Positions 24,808 through 33,981 are shown, counted from the first letter of the stretch. The stretch is DNA of 64,000 bases from Streptomyces maremycinicus (GCF_001184025.1 NZ_BBYG01000015.1:124001-188000), one strand, 5' to 3'. Numbers and translations are program-made. The notes: generated from the letters alone by a model not told the origin.

Positions 24808-25536
24808 ATGGCAGAGATTGTCTACCGCCCCGTCGTCGGCCTCGCCCAGACGTTGTTCAAGGTCTGGGACCTCAAGATCGACTGCAAGGGGTCGGAGAAC
24901 ATCCCGCGCTCGGGCGGAGCCGTGCTGGTCAGCAATCACATCAGCTACCTCGACTTCATCTTCGACGGTCTGGCCGCGCTCCCGCAGAAACGTCTCGTTC
25001 GTTTCATGGCGAAGGAGTCCGTCTTCCGCCACAAGATCTCCGGCCCGCTGATGCGCGGCATGAAGCACATCCCGGTGGACCGCAACCAGGGCGAGACGGC
25101 CTACGCGCACGCTCTCGAGTCGCTGCGCTCGGGCGAGATCGTCGGGGTCTTCCCCGAGGCCACCATCTCGCAGTCCTTCACGCTGAAGAGCTTCAAGTCG
25201 GGCGCGGCCCGGATGGCCCAGGAGGCCGGCGTCCCGCTGATCCCGGTGGCCCTGTGGGGTACGCAGCGGCTGTGGACCAAGGGTCACCCGCGCAACTTCA
25301 AGCGCAGCCACACCCCGGTCACCATCCGCGTCGGCGAGGCCATCGAAGCCTCCCGTGACAAGTACGCGGGCGCGATCACCCGGCAGCTGCGCGAGCGCGT
25401 CCAGGAGCTCCTGGAGGCCGCTCAGCGCGCCTATCCCGTCCGTCCCAAGGACGCGAACGACACCTGGTGGATGCCGGCCCACCTGGGCGGCACCGCGCCG
25501 ACGCCCGAGCAGGTCCGCGCGGCCGAGGCACGCTGA
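24808..25536 (+). CDS. 1-acyl-glycerol-3-phosphate acyltransferase (PlsC family)
   Basis: A 242-residue membrane-associated acyltransferase making phosphatidic acid or a related lipid. It has the catalytic NHX4D motif NHISYLD (43-49), KHIPVDRNQGE, the substrate-binding FPEAT (115-119) and VPLIPVALWGTQRLW. A good AGGAAGG site precedes the ATG. The gap upstream holds TACG-GCTG-CGTA, a small inverted repeat near 24742-24753 that could be an operator, and AAAGGAGG-like bases with no gene behind them. Confidence 0.92.
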   Translation: MAEIVYRPVVGLAQTLFKVWDLKIDCKGSENIPRSGGAVLVSNHISYLDFIFDGLAALPQKRLVRFMAKESVFRHKISGPLMRGMKHIPVDRNQGETAYAHALESLRSGEIVGVFPEATISQSFTLKSFKSGAARMAQEAGVPLIPVALWGTQRLWTKGHPRNFKRSHTPVTIRVGEAIEASRDKYAGAITRQLRERVQELLEAAQRAYPVRPKDANDTWWMPAHLGGTAPTPEQVRAAEAR

Positions 25537-25558
25537 CGCGACGCGCGCGGCAGTGGGC

Positions 25559-25582
25559 CCCGGCGGGCCGTCGCCCGCCGGG
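25559..25582. terminator. Hairpin terminator after plsC-type gene
   Basis: CCCGGCGGGC, loop CGTC and GCCCGCCGGG form a perfect ten-base-pair stem about twenty bases past the acyltransferase stop. Confidence 0.8.
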
Positions 25583-25720
25583 CCCGTTCCGTGGGACCCC
25601 GCGCCCCGCGGGGGCGGCGGCGGCCGATAGGGTCCCGGCCATGCCGGTGAGCCGGGTGCCGGGTCGCCGAGCACCCGTCGGGCCGGACTGTGTTCTGCCG
25701 AACGCGCTACGGGGGCGAAG

Positions 25721-26746
25721 ATGCGGCGCTGGGTGAAGGTGACGGTCGCCGCCGCGGCCGTGCTCGCGCTGGGCGGCTGGATCACCCAGCCGTACGTCCA
25801 CCAGTGGTGGCTGATCCGCACCGCGTGCGACGGGGTGCTGCCCGAGGGCGCCGTCCGCGAGCTGATCCCCGAGGACGCCCGGGTCACGGGCTCCGAGGCG
25901 GGCGGGGTGCGGGAGCTCGGCGACCACGGCTGCGAGGTCACCTTCGCGGACGGGCACAGTGGCGACCGGCGGCTGCTCGCCCTGTACGCCTACACCCGGC
26001 GCGACGACCAGGACCGTGAGTTCATGGCCGCGTTCCCGCGCAGCGGGTTCGACTCCCAGGCGGCGATGCCGGACGGGCTGCCCGGGTTCGTCTCCCGCGT
26101 CGGCACCCTCGAGTTCCTGCTGCCCTGTCCCGGTCTGGGCAAGGACGCCGACGGCCGGCAGCGCAAGCTGCTGGTGCACGCGGGCGTCAGCCACGAGGGC
26201 TCCTGGCGCCGGCCCGCCTCCTACGAGGTCGCCGTGGCCTTCGTCAACTCCGCCTCGAAACGCCTGGGATGCGGCGCCGAGCCGCTGACGGCGCCGGAGG
26301 AGGTCGGCCCCGCCGACCCCGAGGAGGACGCTCCGGGTACGGTCTCCCCGGCCGCCGCCCGGGACACCGCCTGCGGCTGGCTGGCCGGGGCGGGGCTGCC
26401 GGACCCGGCGCACTGGAAGCTCGACGTCCGGCTCACCGACGCGGCGCCGACGGGCAGTTGCGAGGTGACCTTCGACGACGGGGCCTCGTCCGGGCGCCCG
26501 GAGGGGATGAACTTCGTCGCCTGGTTCGGGGACTGGAGCAACCGGCTCGTCTCCGACAACGGCTCCGACCGTCCGTCGCCGACCGCCGGCGCCCGCTGCG
26601 CCGGCGAGGCCGCCCACTTCGGGCTCGACGCCTCCTCGGACCTCCCGGGCGTCGACCGGGCGAAGCGGCTGGCACTGCTGCGTGCCTTCGCCGCCGCGCA
26701 GGCGGAGCGGCGCGGCTGCACCGGCCTCACGGTGGACGCGGGCTGA
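25721..26746 (+). CDS. Hypothetical exported protein with duplicated Cys-containing repeat
   Basis: A 341-residue protein with an N-terminal membrane anchor (about 6-22, VTVAAAAVLALGGWI) and an extracellular part. Two related halves are visible: each contains an early Cys and a GCEVTFADG / SCEVTFDDG motif, then an LPCPGLG or RCAGEA block. The paired Cys suggest disulfides outside the cell. No family is recognised. It is followed, convergently, by another envelope protein of unknown function. Confidence 0.75.
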   Translation: MRRWVKVTVAAAAVLALGGWITQPYVHQWWLIRTACDGVLPEGAVRELIPEDARVTGSEAGGVRELGDHGCEVTFADGHSGDRRLLALYAYTRRDDQDREFMAAFPRSGFDSQAAMPDGLPGFVSRVGTLEFLLPCPGLGKDADGRQRKLLVHAGVSHEGSWRRPASYEVAVAFVNSASKRLGCGAEPLTAPEEVGPADPEEDAPGTVSPAAARDTACGWLAGAGLPDPAHWKLDVRLTDAAPTGSCEVTFDDGASSGRPEGMNFVAWFGDWSNRLVSDNGSDRPSPTAGARCAGEAAHFGLDASSDLPGVDRAKRLALLRAFAAAQAERRGCTGLTVDAG

Positions 26747-26757
26747 CGCGGAAGTCG

Positions 26758-28002
26758 TCAGACGGTCAGCCAGAGAGCCCGTACATAGCGGTCGTCGATG
26801 GCCTGCCGCATGGCATCGGCCCGCGCCTCGGGGACCTTGCGTGCCGTCGCCCAGGCGGACACCACGCCGAGCAACTGGTGCCGGGCGTCCATCAGGTCGC
26901 CGCGCACCCGGGCCGGGTGGCGCGCGGTGATCCCGGCCATCGGCGGGCGGGTGGTCACCTGCGCGGTGTGGGCGGGGTAGACGCCGGGTGTGTGGCGGCG
27001 GACGGCGGCGTCGAAGGCGGTGAGGTCGGGGACGGTGCCGTCGCGGGCGTAGCGGGCGCGGTACTTCATCAGGGCGCCGACCCGTTCGGCCATGTGCTCG
27101 AGGTCGCTGTCGACCCAGTAGGTGACGGGCGCCTGGTAGCCGTCCCCGGCCGGTTCGGGACGGTAGTCGGGGTCGCGCCCCTGTCCGTCGAGCCGCTCCA
27201 GGTAGTAGGCCAGCCAGGCGCGCTCGGCGGCGTAGAGGATCGCGAACGCCTCGGGGTCCCGGGCCAGTTCGGCGATCAGTTCCTCGGGGTCGGCCTCGAT
27301 GTCCGAGTAGGGCCGGGTGTGTTCGAAGTCGGCGTGTGCCTCGCCGGGGGCGAGGAAACGGCCGTAGGTGGTCCAGCCCTCGTCGTCGGGGCGGGCCTGC
27401 TCGGCGGGGACCGCGGGCAGGACGGCGCCGTCGTCGGAGTCGGTGTAGCGGTTCTGGTCGACGACGTACTGGGCGAGCATGCGGGCCACCCCGGGCGCCA
27501 TCCCGTCGGGCAGTTCGACCCCGTTCAGGGCGGCGGCCACCGCGAAGGCGCTCCGGGCCTGGGCCAGGGTGTGCGGGTTCTCGACGCCGGTGGCGCGGGT
27601 GGCCGCGTCCACGATCCGGCCCAGCACCTCGCCGCCGTCGCCGCACGGGCGCTCGTACACGAGGAGTTCGCGTACGGCGTCGAAGCGGGCGAGGTCGTCC
27701 CCCGGGTCGAGGGCGCGGGTCGCGGCGGCCGGGTCGCCGGCCAGGGCGCGGGTGGCGGCCGGGAGCTTGCGGCAGGAAGGGGCGTCCTCGGAGCCCGCCA
27801 GGACGACCGGGACGGCGCCCGCGGCGGCGAGGAGGACCAGGACCACGGCGGAGCCGAGCAGCGGGTGTCCGCGTAGCCGGGCGACGAGGCGCCACCGCCC
27901 GCCACGCGGTTCCCGCGGGCCGCCCGGCCCGGGCGGAGCGTCCTGTCCCGGGTCCTCGTTCGGGTCCGCACCGGCCTGTCTGGTCTGTCCCCCGTCACCC
28001 AT
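26758..28002 (-). CDS. Hypothetical single-span membrane protein
   Basis: A 414-residue protein: a Pro/Gly-rich cytoplasmic N-terminus (about 1-40), one membrane helix (about 48-68, PLLGSAVVLVLLAAAGAVPVVLAG) and a large helical extracellular domain with few cysteines. Aromatic and acidic residues are frequent (TYWVDSDLEHMAERVGALMKYRARY). The ATG is set just before GDGGQTR. No family is recognised; role unknown. Confidence 0.75.
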   Translation of the reverse strand: MGDGGQTRQAGADPNEDPGQDAPPGPGGPREPRGGRWRLVARLRGHPLLGSAVVLVLLAAAGAVPVVLAGSEDAPSCRKLPAATRALAGDPAAATRALDPGDDLARFDAVRELLVYERPCGDGGEVLGRIVDAATRATGVENPHTLAQARSAFAVAAALNGVELPDGMAPGVARMLAQYVVDQNRYTDSDDGAVLPAVPAEQARPDDEGWTTYGRFLAPGEAHADFEHTRPYSDIEADPEELIAELARDPEAFAILYAAERAWLAYYLERLDGQGRDPDYRPEPAGDGYQAPVTYWVDSDLEHMAERVGALMKYRARYARDGTVPDLTAFDAAVRRHTPGVYPAHTAQVTTRPPMAGITARHPARVRGDLMDARHQLLGVVSAWATARKVPEARADAMRQAIDDRYVRALWLTV

Positions 28003-28049
28003 GCCGGGGAGGTTAGCGACCGCGGCGGCCGGGATCCGCGCCGGGGTGG

Positions 28050-28643
28050 TCAGAGTGCGGCGGGCAGGGTCCGCCACAGGTGCGGGCGGTCGGGGGCGGC
28101 CCGCAGCGCGCCGAGGACGGCCGGGTGCGCGCTCGCGTACAGGCCGGGGTAGTCCACTTCGCCCGCGGCGGGGTCGGGCAGGAAGGCCAGGTGTTCGCCG
28201 TCCAGAGAGAAGCGCGCGTCCACGCCCGGTTTGTTGCCGCGTGGATCCTGGCGGTGCCAGGCCCCGTCGAAGCGCACGGCGACGAGCCCGTGGAGCACGT
28301 GCCCTTCGCCCTCGTCGTGGGCGAACCGCTGGTAGCAGAGCGCGGTCGGGATGTCCTCGGCCCGCAGCAGGGCGGCCAGGGCGTGGGCCTTGGCGTGGCA
28401 GATGCCCGTGCCCTGCTCGAGGACGTCCGAGGCCCGCCAGGTCACGCGCGGGTCGCCGGCGTCCTGCGAGTGGGGAATGGCGTCACGGACGAATTCGAAG
28501 GCGAGCCGCGCATAGTCATACGAGTGCTTCGCGTCCTTGGCGAGGCGGGCAGCCGTGTCCCGCACCCGTGGATGATGGTGGTCGATGACGTCGTCAGCGG
28601 CCAGATAGGCGGAAAGGTCGGGGTTCTCCTGGATGAGCTCCAT
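28050..28643 (-). CDS. Transglutaminase-like family protein
   Basis: A 197-residue cytoplasmic protein of the transglutaminase/papain fold. The catalytic triad is visible: Cys in QGTGICHAKAHALAALL, His in GHVLHGLVAVRF and Asp in RQDPRGNKPG. The Met chosen precedes ELIQENPDLSAYL, where the conserved region begins. Many such proteins act as proteases or amidases on unknown peptides; substrate not readable. Confidence 0.85.
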   Translation of the reverse strand: MELIQENPDLSAYLAADDVIDHHHPRVRDTAARLAKDAKHSYDYARLAFEFVRDAIPHSQDAGDPRVTWRASDVLEQGTGICHAKAHALAALLRAEDIPTALCYQRFAHDEGEGHVLHGLVAVRFDGAWHRQDPRGNKPGVDARFSLDGEHLAFLPDPAAGEVDYPGLYASAHPAVLGALRAAPDRPHLWRTLPAAL

Positions 28644-28735
28644 GAGGCGAGAGCATAGGAAAGCGATCACCCGAGAGTCAATGACTTTTCAGGTGACCGC
28701 ATACCTATGCAATCAGGCTGTGTCCGCCGCGTCCG

Positions 28736-29806
28736 CTACCGCGCCATCTCCTCCTTGACCGCGGCGACGAAGGTGTCCACGTCCTCCTCGGTCGTGTCGA
28801 ACGCGCACATCCAGCGCACGACACCCGCGGCCTCGTCCCAGAAGTAGAACCGGAACTTCTTCTGGAGCCGCTCGCTCACGTCGTGCGGAAGCCGGGCGAA
28901 GACGCCGTTGGCCTGCACCGGGTAGAGGATCTCCACCCCGTGCACGGCCCGCACGCCCTCGGCCAGCCGCTGGGCCATCTCGTTGGCGTGGCGTGCGTTG
29001 CGCAGCCACAGGTCCTTGGCCAGGAGGGCCTCCAACTGCACCGACACGAAGCGCATCTTGGAGGCGAGCTGCATCGACAGCTTGCGCAGGTGCTTCATGT
29101 GACGGACGGCGTCCTGGTCGATGACGACGACCGCCTCGCCGAACAGCGCGCCGTTCTTCGTCCCGCCCAGCGAGAGCAGGTCGACGCCGACCGCGTTGGT
29201 GAACGTCCGCATCGGGACGTTCAGCGAGGCGGCCGCGTTGGCTATCCGGGAACCGTCCAGGTGCACCTTCATGCCGTGCGCGTGGGCGTGGTCGCAGATC
29301 GCGCGGATCTCGTCGGGGGTGTAGAGCGTGCCGAGTTCCGTGCTCTGGGTGATCGAGACGACCTGCGGCATCGCGCGGTGCTCGTCGTCCCAGCCCCAGG
29401 CCTGCCTGTCGATCAGCTCGGGGGTGAGCTTGCCGTCCGGGGTGGGCACGGTGAGCAGCTTCAGGCCGCCCATGCGCTCGGGCGCGCCGCCCTCGTCGAC
29501 GTTGATGTGCGCGCTCTCCGCGCAGATCACCGCGCCCCAGCGGTCGGTGACCGCCTGGAGCGCGACGACGTTGGCGCCGGTGCCGTTGAAGACCGGGAAC
29601 GCCTCCGCCGTGGCGCCGAAGTGGCTGCGGATGATCCCCTGGAAGTGCTCGGTGTAGGCGTCCTCGCCGTACGCCACCTGATGGCCGCCGTTGGCCAGGG
29701 CCAGGGCGGCCATCACCTCCGGGTGGGCCCCGGCGTAGTTGTCGCTGGCGAAACCGCGGACCTCCGGGTCGTGATGGCGTCGCGCGTCGGTCTTCGGAGG
29801 GTTCAC
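28736..29806 (-). CDS. ltaE: Low-specificity L-threonine aldolase / beta-eliminating lyase
   Basis: A 356-residue PLP enzyme that cleaves threonine or related beta-hydroxy amino acids to glycine and an aldehyde. Motifs: GFASDNYAGAHPEVMAALALAN, PVFNGTGANVVALQAV, KVHLDGSRIANAAASL and the PLP lysine in DLLSLGGTKNGALFGEAVVV. The GTG start overlaps the stop of the SDR gene as GTGA, so they are coupled. It is the last gene of the DUF6421-SDR-ltaE operon. Confidence 0.93.
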   Translation of the reverse strand: MNPPKTDARRHHDPEVRGFASDNYAGAHPEVMAALALANGGHQVAYGEDAYTEHFQGIIRSHFGATAEAFPVFNGTGANVVALQAVTDRWGAVICAESAHINVDEGGAPERMGGLKLLTVPTPDGKLTPELIDRQAWGWDDEHRAMPQVVSITQSTELGTLYTPDEIRAICDHAHAHGMKVHLDGSRIANAAASLNVPMRTFTNAVGVDLLSLGGTKNGALFGEAVVVIDQDAVRHMKHLRKLSMQLASKMRFVSVQLEALLAKDLWLRNARHANEMAQRLAEGVRAVHGVEILYPVQANGVFARLPHDVSERLQKKFRFYFWDEAAGVVRWMCAFDTTEEDVDTFVAAVKEEMAR

Positions 29807-30549
29807 GGCTTCTCGGTGAGCCACAGACGCTGTCCGTTCACTTCGGGGGCGGGCTTCTCCCAGACTCCGGCGATGGCCTCGGCCAGGTCCTTGACGTCGG
29901 TGAAGCCCGCGAACTTCGCGTTGGGGCGGTCGGCGCGCATCGCCTCGTGCACCAGTGCCTTCACCACCAGGATCGCAGCCGCGGAGGTCGGGCCCTCGGC
30001 GCCCCCGGCCTTGCGGAAGGCGTCGGCGAGCGCGAGGGTCCACGCCTCGGCGGCGGCCTTCGCGGCGGCGTACGCGGCGTTGCCCGCGGAGGGGTTCGAG
30101 GCCCCGGCGGCACTGATCAGCACGTACCGGCCGAGCTCGCTGCGCTGGAGGCCCTCGAAGAAGGCGAGCGAGGTGTGCTGGACGGTCTTGACCAGCAGCA
30201 GCTCCAGGAAGTCCCAGTCGTCCAGGCTGGTCTTGATGAACGTCTCGCTGCCGCGCCAGCCGCCGACGAGGTGGACCACGCCGTCGATCCGGCCGAACTC
30301 CTTCTCGACGCGGTGCGCCCAGTCCCGGGTCGAGTCCAGGTCGAGCAGGTCGACCGGCTCACCGGTGACGGTGGCGCCGCCGGCCCCGTAGCGGGCCGCG
30401 TCGACGGCCTCCGCCAGACGCTCGGGGTCGTTGTCCGCTCCAGCGACGATCGCGCCCGCCTCGGCGAGCCTGAGCAGCGTCGCCCGGCCGGCCGGTCCGC
30501 CCGCGCCGGCGACCGCGATCACCGCACCATCGAGAGCCCCGTTCCCCAT
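29803..30549 (-). CDS. Short-chain dehydrogenase/reductase (SDR)
   Basis: A 248-residue NAD(P)-dependent oxidoreductase. It shows the Rossmann motif VIAVAGAGGPAGRATLLRLAEAGA (a GxxGxxG variant), IDGVVHLVGGW replacing the usual NNAG, and the active-site block LISAAGASNPSAGNAAYAAAKAAAEAW (Ser, Tyr, Lys). AAGGGGAAG precedes the ATG at 30549. An upstream GTG overlapping the DUF6421 stop is an alternative that would add 15 residues. Confidence 0.9.
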   Translation of the reverse strand: MGNGALDGAVIAVAGAGGPAGRATLLRLAEAGAIVAGADNDPERLAEAVDAARYGAGGATVTGEPVDLLDLDSTRDWAHRVEKEFGRIDGVVHLVGGWRGSETFIKTSLDDWDFLELLLVKTVQHTSLAFFEGLQRSELGRYVLISAAGASNPSAGNAAYAAAKAAAEAWTLALADAFRKAGGAEGPTSAAAILVVKALVHEAMRADRPNAKFAGFTDVKDLAEAIAGVWEKPAPEVNGQRLWLTEKP

Positions 30550-30590
30550 GGTCTTCCCCTTCTGAGCAGTGTTCTCGGTACGCAGGTCGC

Positions 30591-31988
30591 TCACGCGGCG
30601 ATCCGCTCGGCGCTGTCGGCCGTGATACCCCGGGTCGAGGCGATCACGCTCTTGAGCTTCTTGGACAGTGCCTCATAGAACATGCTCAGCGGAAACTCGT
30701 CCGGAAGCACGTCGTCCACGAGTTTGCGCGGCGGCTGGGTCAGGTCCAGGGCGTCGGGACCCTTGGCCCACTTGGATCCCGGGTGCGGGGCGAGGTAGGC
30801 GGAGACCAGCTCGTGGGCGGCGAACCAGTGGACGAGCTTGGGGCGGTCGATGCCGTCGCGGTACAGCTGCTCGATGTCCGCGCACAGCTGGTTGGTGACC
30901 TGCGGGGCCCGCTGCCAGTCGATGTGCAGCTTGTTGTCGGTCCACCGGACGACGTCGTGCTTGTGCAGGTAGGCGAAGAGCAGCTGGCCGCCGAGGCCGT
31001 CGTAGTTGCGCACCCGGTCCCCGGAGACCGGGAAGCGGAACATCCGGTCGAAGAGGACCGCGTACTGGACGTCACGGGCCTGCGGGACGCCGTCGGCCTC
31101 CAGCTTGACCGCCTCCTTGAAGGCGGTGAGGTCGCAGCGCAGCTCCTCCAGGCCGTACATCCAGAACGGCTGGCGCTGCTTGATCATGAAGGGGTCGAAG
31201 GGCAGGTCGCCGTGGCTGTGGGTGCGGTCGTGGACCATGTCCCACAGGACGAAGGCCTCCTCGCAGCGCTTCTGGTCGTGGACCATGGCGGCGATGTCCT
31301 CGGGCAGCGACAGGCCCAGGACCTCGACGGCCGCGTCGGTCACGCGACGGAAGCGGGCGGCCTCGCGGTCGCAGAAGATGCCACCCCAGGAGAAACGTTC
31401 CGGCGCCTCGCGCACGGCGATGGTCTCCGGGAACAGGACGGCGGAGTTGGTGTCGTAGCCGGCCGTGAAGTCCTCGAAGGTGATCCCGCAGAACAGCGGG
31501 TTGTCGTAGCGCGTGCGCTCGAGCTCGGCCAGCCAGTCCGGCCAGACCATGCGCAGCACGACCGCTTCCAGGTTGCGGTCCGGGTTGCCGTTCTGCGTGT
31601 ACATCGCGAAGACGACCAGGTGCTGGAGCCCGTCGCGACGGTCCGCGGCGGGCTGGAAGGCCAGCAGCGAGTCGAGGAAGTCCGGCACCTCGAAGCCGCC
31701 GTCGGCCCAGACCCGCAGGTCCTTGACCAGCGCGCGGTGGTAGTCGGCGTCGTGCGGGAGCAGCGGGGACAGCTCCTCGACGGCCTCGACCACCCGCAGG
31801 ACGGCCTGCTCGGCGTCCGTGCGCGACGGCGCGCCCTCGGCCGTGAAGTCGATCGACCCGTCCTTCGACTGCCAGGGCCGGATCCGCTCCACGGCATCCT
31901 TGAGCACGCGCCACGCCGGGTGCTCGACCACCCTCGCCGCCGGAGGAACGTGCTCCCCCGTTGCCGCCTGCACAAGAATTTCCGTCAT
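30591..31988 (-). CDS. DUF6421 family protein
   Basis: A 465-residue soluble protein, first gene of a three-gene operon with an SDR and threonine aldolase. It is rich in aromatic and charged residues (RTHSHGDLPFDPFMIKQRQPFWMYGLEELRCDL) with several His/Asp clusters that could bind metal, but I recognise no catalytic signature. From memory this matches DUF6421, found mostly in actinomycetes. AAGGA lies a few bases before the ATG. The neighbours suggest an amino-acid or aldehyde oxidation role, which is inference. Confidence 0.8.
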   Translation of the reverse strand: MTEILVQAATGEHVPPAARVVEHPAWRVLKDAVERIRPWQSKDGSIDFTAEGAPSRTDAEQAVLRVVEAVEELSPLLPHDADYHRALVKDLRVWADGGFEVPDFLDSLLAFQPAADRRDGLQHLVVFAMYTQNGNPDRNLEAVVLRMVWPDWLAELERTRYDNPLFCGITFEDFTAGYDTNSAVLFPETIAVREAPERFSWGGIFCDREAARFRRVTDAAVEVLGLSLPEDIAAMVHDQKRCEEAFVLWDMVHDRTHSHGDLPFDPFMIKQRQPFWMYGLEELRCDLTAFKEAVKLEADGVPQARDVQYAVLFDRMFRFPVSGDRVRNYDGLGGQLLFAYLHKHDVVRWTDNKLHIDWQRAPQVTNQLCADIEQLYRDGIDRPKLVHWFAAHELVSAYLAPHPGSKWAKGPDALDLTQPPRKLVDDVLPDEFPLSMFYEALSKKLKSVIASTRGITADSAERIAA

Positions 31989-32023
31989 GTCCCATCCTTC
32001 ACTGGAGAAGCTCACGTCAGGAC

Positions 32024-32053
32024 ACCGTATGCACAGGAGGTTTCCTCCAGCAA
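32024..32053 (-). promoter_or_regulatory. Promoter of DUF6421-SDR-ltaE operon
   Basis: On the minus strand TTGCTG (32048-32053), an 18-base spacer and TACGGT (32024-32029). GGAGG-TTT-CCTCC, a perfect inverted repeat at 32036-32048, lies in the spacer and could bind a regulator. The start of transcription would be about 30 bases before the ATG. Confidence 0.65.
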
Positions 32054-32225
32054 GTGGACCCTACGGAAATTATCCTGCGTGTTCGCATCTTCACCGCACT
32101 TTTTCCTGCCTGACACCGAGGGAGCGGCTACTTCCGCTTCTGCTGGGTAGGCGGGTCGGATCTTGCGGCGGGGCGGGTACAGGAACCCCCGGTGCACGCG
32201 CATGTCCATGGCGCCCCCGGGGCCA

Positions 32226-32231
32226 CTAGGC
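32226..32231 (+). promoter_or_regulatory. -10-like element of the glycerophosphodiesterase gene
   Basis: TAGGCT lies about 45 bases before the TTG start, with no clear -35. Confidence 0.4.
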
Positions 32232-32275
32232 TGCGTGCTCCTCCAGCCCAGCCGTCGACGGAAGCGAGTCGTCTC

Positions 32276-32959
32276 TTGAACTTCCTCACCATCGGTCACC
32301 GCGGAGTCATGGGTGTCGAGCCCGAGAACACCCTGCGTTCCTTCGTCGCCGCCGAGCACGCGGGCCTGGACGTCATCGAACTCGATCTGCACCTGAGCAA
32401 AGACGGTGCACTGGTGGTCATGCACGATCCCGACGTGGACCGAACGACCGACGGGACCGGGCCCGTCGCCGACCAGACGCTCGCGGAGCTGCGGACCCTG
32501 GACGCGGGCCGGGGCGAGCGCGTGCCCTTCTTCGAGGAGGTCCTGGACGCCGTGCGGCTCCCGCTCCAGGCCGAGATCAAGGACGTCCAGGCCGCGCGGG
32601 CGCTGGCCGAGGTGATGCAGTCGCGCGACCTGGTGGACCGCGTGGAGGTGTCCTCCTTCCACGACGAGGCCGTCGCCGAGATCGCGCGCCTCGTACCCGG
32701 GGTGCGCACCGCGCTCATCGGCAGCCGCTACGGCCTCGACATCGTCGACCGCGCCGTGGAGGCCGGCGCGGCGACGGTCTGCCTCAACCTGCGCCGGCTC
32801 ACGCTGGAGATCGTCGAGGAGGCCCGCAAGCACGGCCTGCGGATCATCGGCTGGGTGGTCAACACCCAGGATCAGCTGCGGCTCGTCCGGGCCCTGGAAC
32901 TCGACGGCGCGACCACCGACTACCCGGAGATCCGGCGCACGGGCCGGTTCACGGCCTAG
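32276..32959 (+). CDS. Glycerophosphodiester phosphodiesterase
   Basis: A 227-residue TIM-barrel phosphodiesterase releasing glycerol-3-phosphate from phospholipid head-group diesters. Motifs: FLTIGHRGVMGVEPENTLRSF (catalytic His and Glu), DVIELDLHLSKDGALVVMHDPDVDRTTDGTG (metal and second His) and QAEIKD. The conserved region begins at once after a TTG preceded by GGAAG, so the TTG is taken as the start. No signal peptide, so cytoplasmic. Confidence 0.92.
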   Translation: MNFLTIGHRGVMGVEPENTLRSFVAAEHAGLDVIELDLHLSKDGALVVMHDPDVDRTTDGTGPVADQTLAELRTLDAGRGERVPFFEEVLDAVRLPLQAEIKDVQAARALAEVMQSRDLVDRVEVSSFHDEAVAEIARLVPGVRTALIGSRYGLDIVDRAVEAGAATVCLNLRRLTLEIVEEARKHGLRIIGWVVNTQDQLRLVRALELDGATTDYPEIRRTGRFTA

Positions 32960-32974
32960 CGCGGGTTCCGGCCG

Positions 32975-33514
32975 TCAGGCCAGTTCCTTGACGAGCAGCT
33001 CGAACTGGAGGTCGTCGCGCTGCGGGATGCCGAAGCGCTCGTCGCCGTAGGGGAAGGGGGTCATCCGACCGGTGCGCCGGTAGCCGCGACGCTCGTACCA
33101 GGCTATGAGGTCCTCGCGTACGGAGATCACGGTCATGTGCATCTCGGTGACCCCCCAGCTCTCGCGGGCCTGCCGCTCGGCCTCCGCCATGACCGTCTTG
33201 CCGAGGCCGGCGCCCTGGACCGAGGGGCTGACGGCGAACATGCCGAAGTAGGCGTGGGCGCCGCGGTGTTCCAGCTGGCAGCAGGCGACGATCCGGCCCT
33301 GCCGCTCGACGGTGAGCAGTCGGCCGGCGGGTGCCTTGATGACCGCGAGCACGCCGTCCGGATCGGTCCGCTGCCCGTGCAGGATGTCGGCCTCGGTCGT
33401 CCACCCGGCCCGGCTGGTGTCTCCGCGGTAGGCCGACTCGATGAGCGCGACGAGTGCGTCCACGTCGGTGTCGACGGCGTCGCGGAAGGTGAATTCGGTG
33501 GCGGCGGTGTCCAT
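32975..33514 (-). CDS. GNAT family N-acetyltransferase
   Basis: A 179-residue acyl-CoA-dependent acetyltransferase. The GNAT fold is seen from TFRDAVDTDVDALVALIESAYRGDT to the acetyl-CoA loop FAVSPSVQGAGLGKTVMAEAERQARE and ending IAWYERRGYRRTGRMTPFP. The substrate amine is unknown. It is divergent from a VOC gene. Confidence 0.9.
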   Translation of the reverse strand: MDTAATEFTFRDAVDTDVDALVALIESAYRGDTSRAGWTTEADILHGQRTDPDGVLAVIKAPAGRLLTVERQGRIVACCQLEHRGAHAYFGMFAVSPSVQGAGLGKTVMAEAERQARESWGVTEMHMTVISVREDLIAWYERRGYRRTGRMTPFPYGDERFGIPQRDDLQFELLVKELA

Positions 33515-33574
33515 GCGGGCGTTCTCCGGTCTCTGACTCGGCTGGGGCACCGACGAGGGTAGACCCTGCGCCGG

Positions 33575-33580
33575 TAGGCT
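33575..33580 (+). promoter_or_regulatory. -10 element of VOC gene (leaderless)
   Basis: TAGGCT ends eight bases before the ATG at 33589; there is no Shine-Dalgarno. No good -35. Confidence 0.45.
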
Positions 33581-33588
33581 CCGGCTGC

Positions 33589-33981
33589 ATGGTGCACGTA
33601 CTCAGCAGTAGGACCCTGCTCCGGCCGACCGACCCCGAGCGCTCCCGTGCCTTCTACGGGGAGCAGCTGGGCCTGGCGGTCTACCGCGAGTTCGGGACGG
33701 GGCCGGAGCGCGGTGTCGTCTACTTCCTCGGCGGCGGCTTCCTGGAGGTCTCGGGCCGTTCGGAGGCGCCGCCGGATCCGGCGGTACGGCTGTGGCTCCA
33801 GGTGGCGGACGTGGCGGCGGCGCACGACGAGCTGCGTGCCCAGGGGGTGGAGATCGTCCGGCCGCCGGTGCGGGAGCCGTGGGGGCTCGACGAGATGTGG
33901 ATCGCCGATCCGGACGGTACGCCGATCGTGCTGGTGGAGGTACCGGCGGACCATCCGATCCGCTACCGGCCGGGAATCTGA
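33589..33981 (+). CDS. VOC family protein
   Basis: A 130-residue glyoxalase-fold protein: SSRTLLRPTDPERSRAFYGEQLGLAVY, VRLWLQVADVAAAHDELRAQGVEIV and MWIADPDGTPIVLVEVP give the usual paired modules. A specific reaction cannot be named. The roughly 300 bases downstream, before the next VOC gene, show no gene, only GC-rich sequence with short CGTCGACGAC-type repeats. Confidence 0.87.
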   Translation: MVHVLSSRTLLRPTDPERSRAFYGEQLGLAVYREFGTGPERGVVYFLGGGFLEVSGRSEAPPDPAVRLWLQVADVAAAHDELRAQGVEIVRPPVREPWGLDEMWIADPDGTPIVLVEVPADHPIRYRPGI

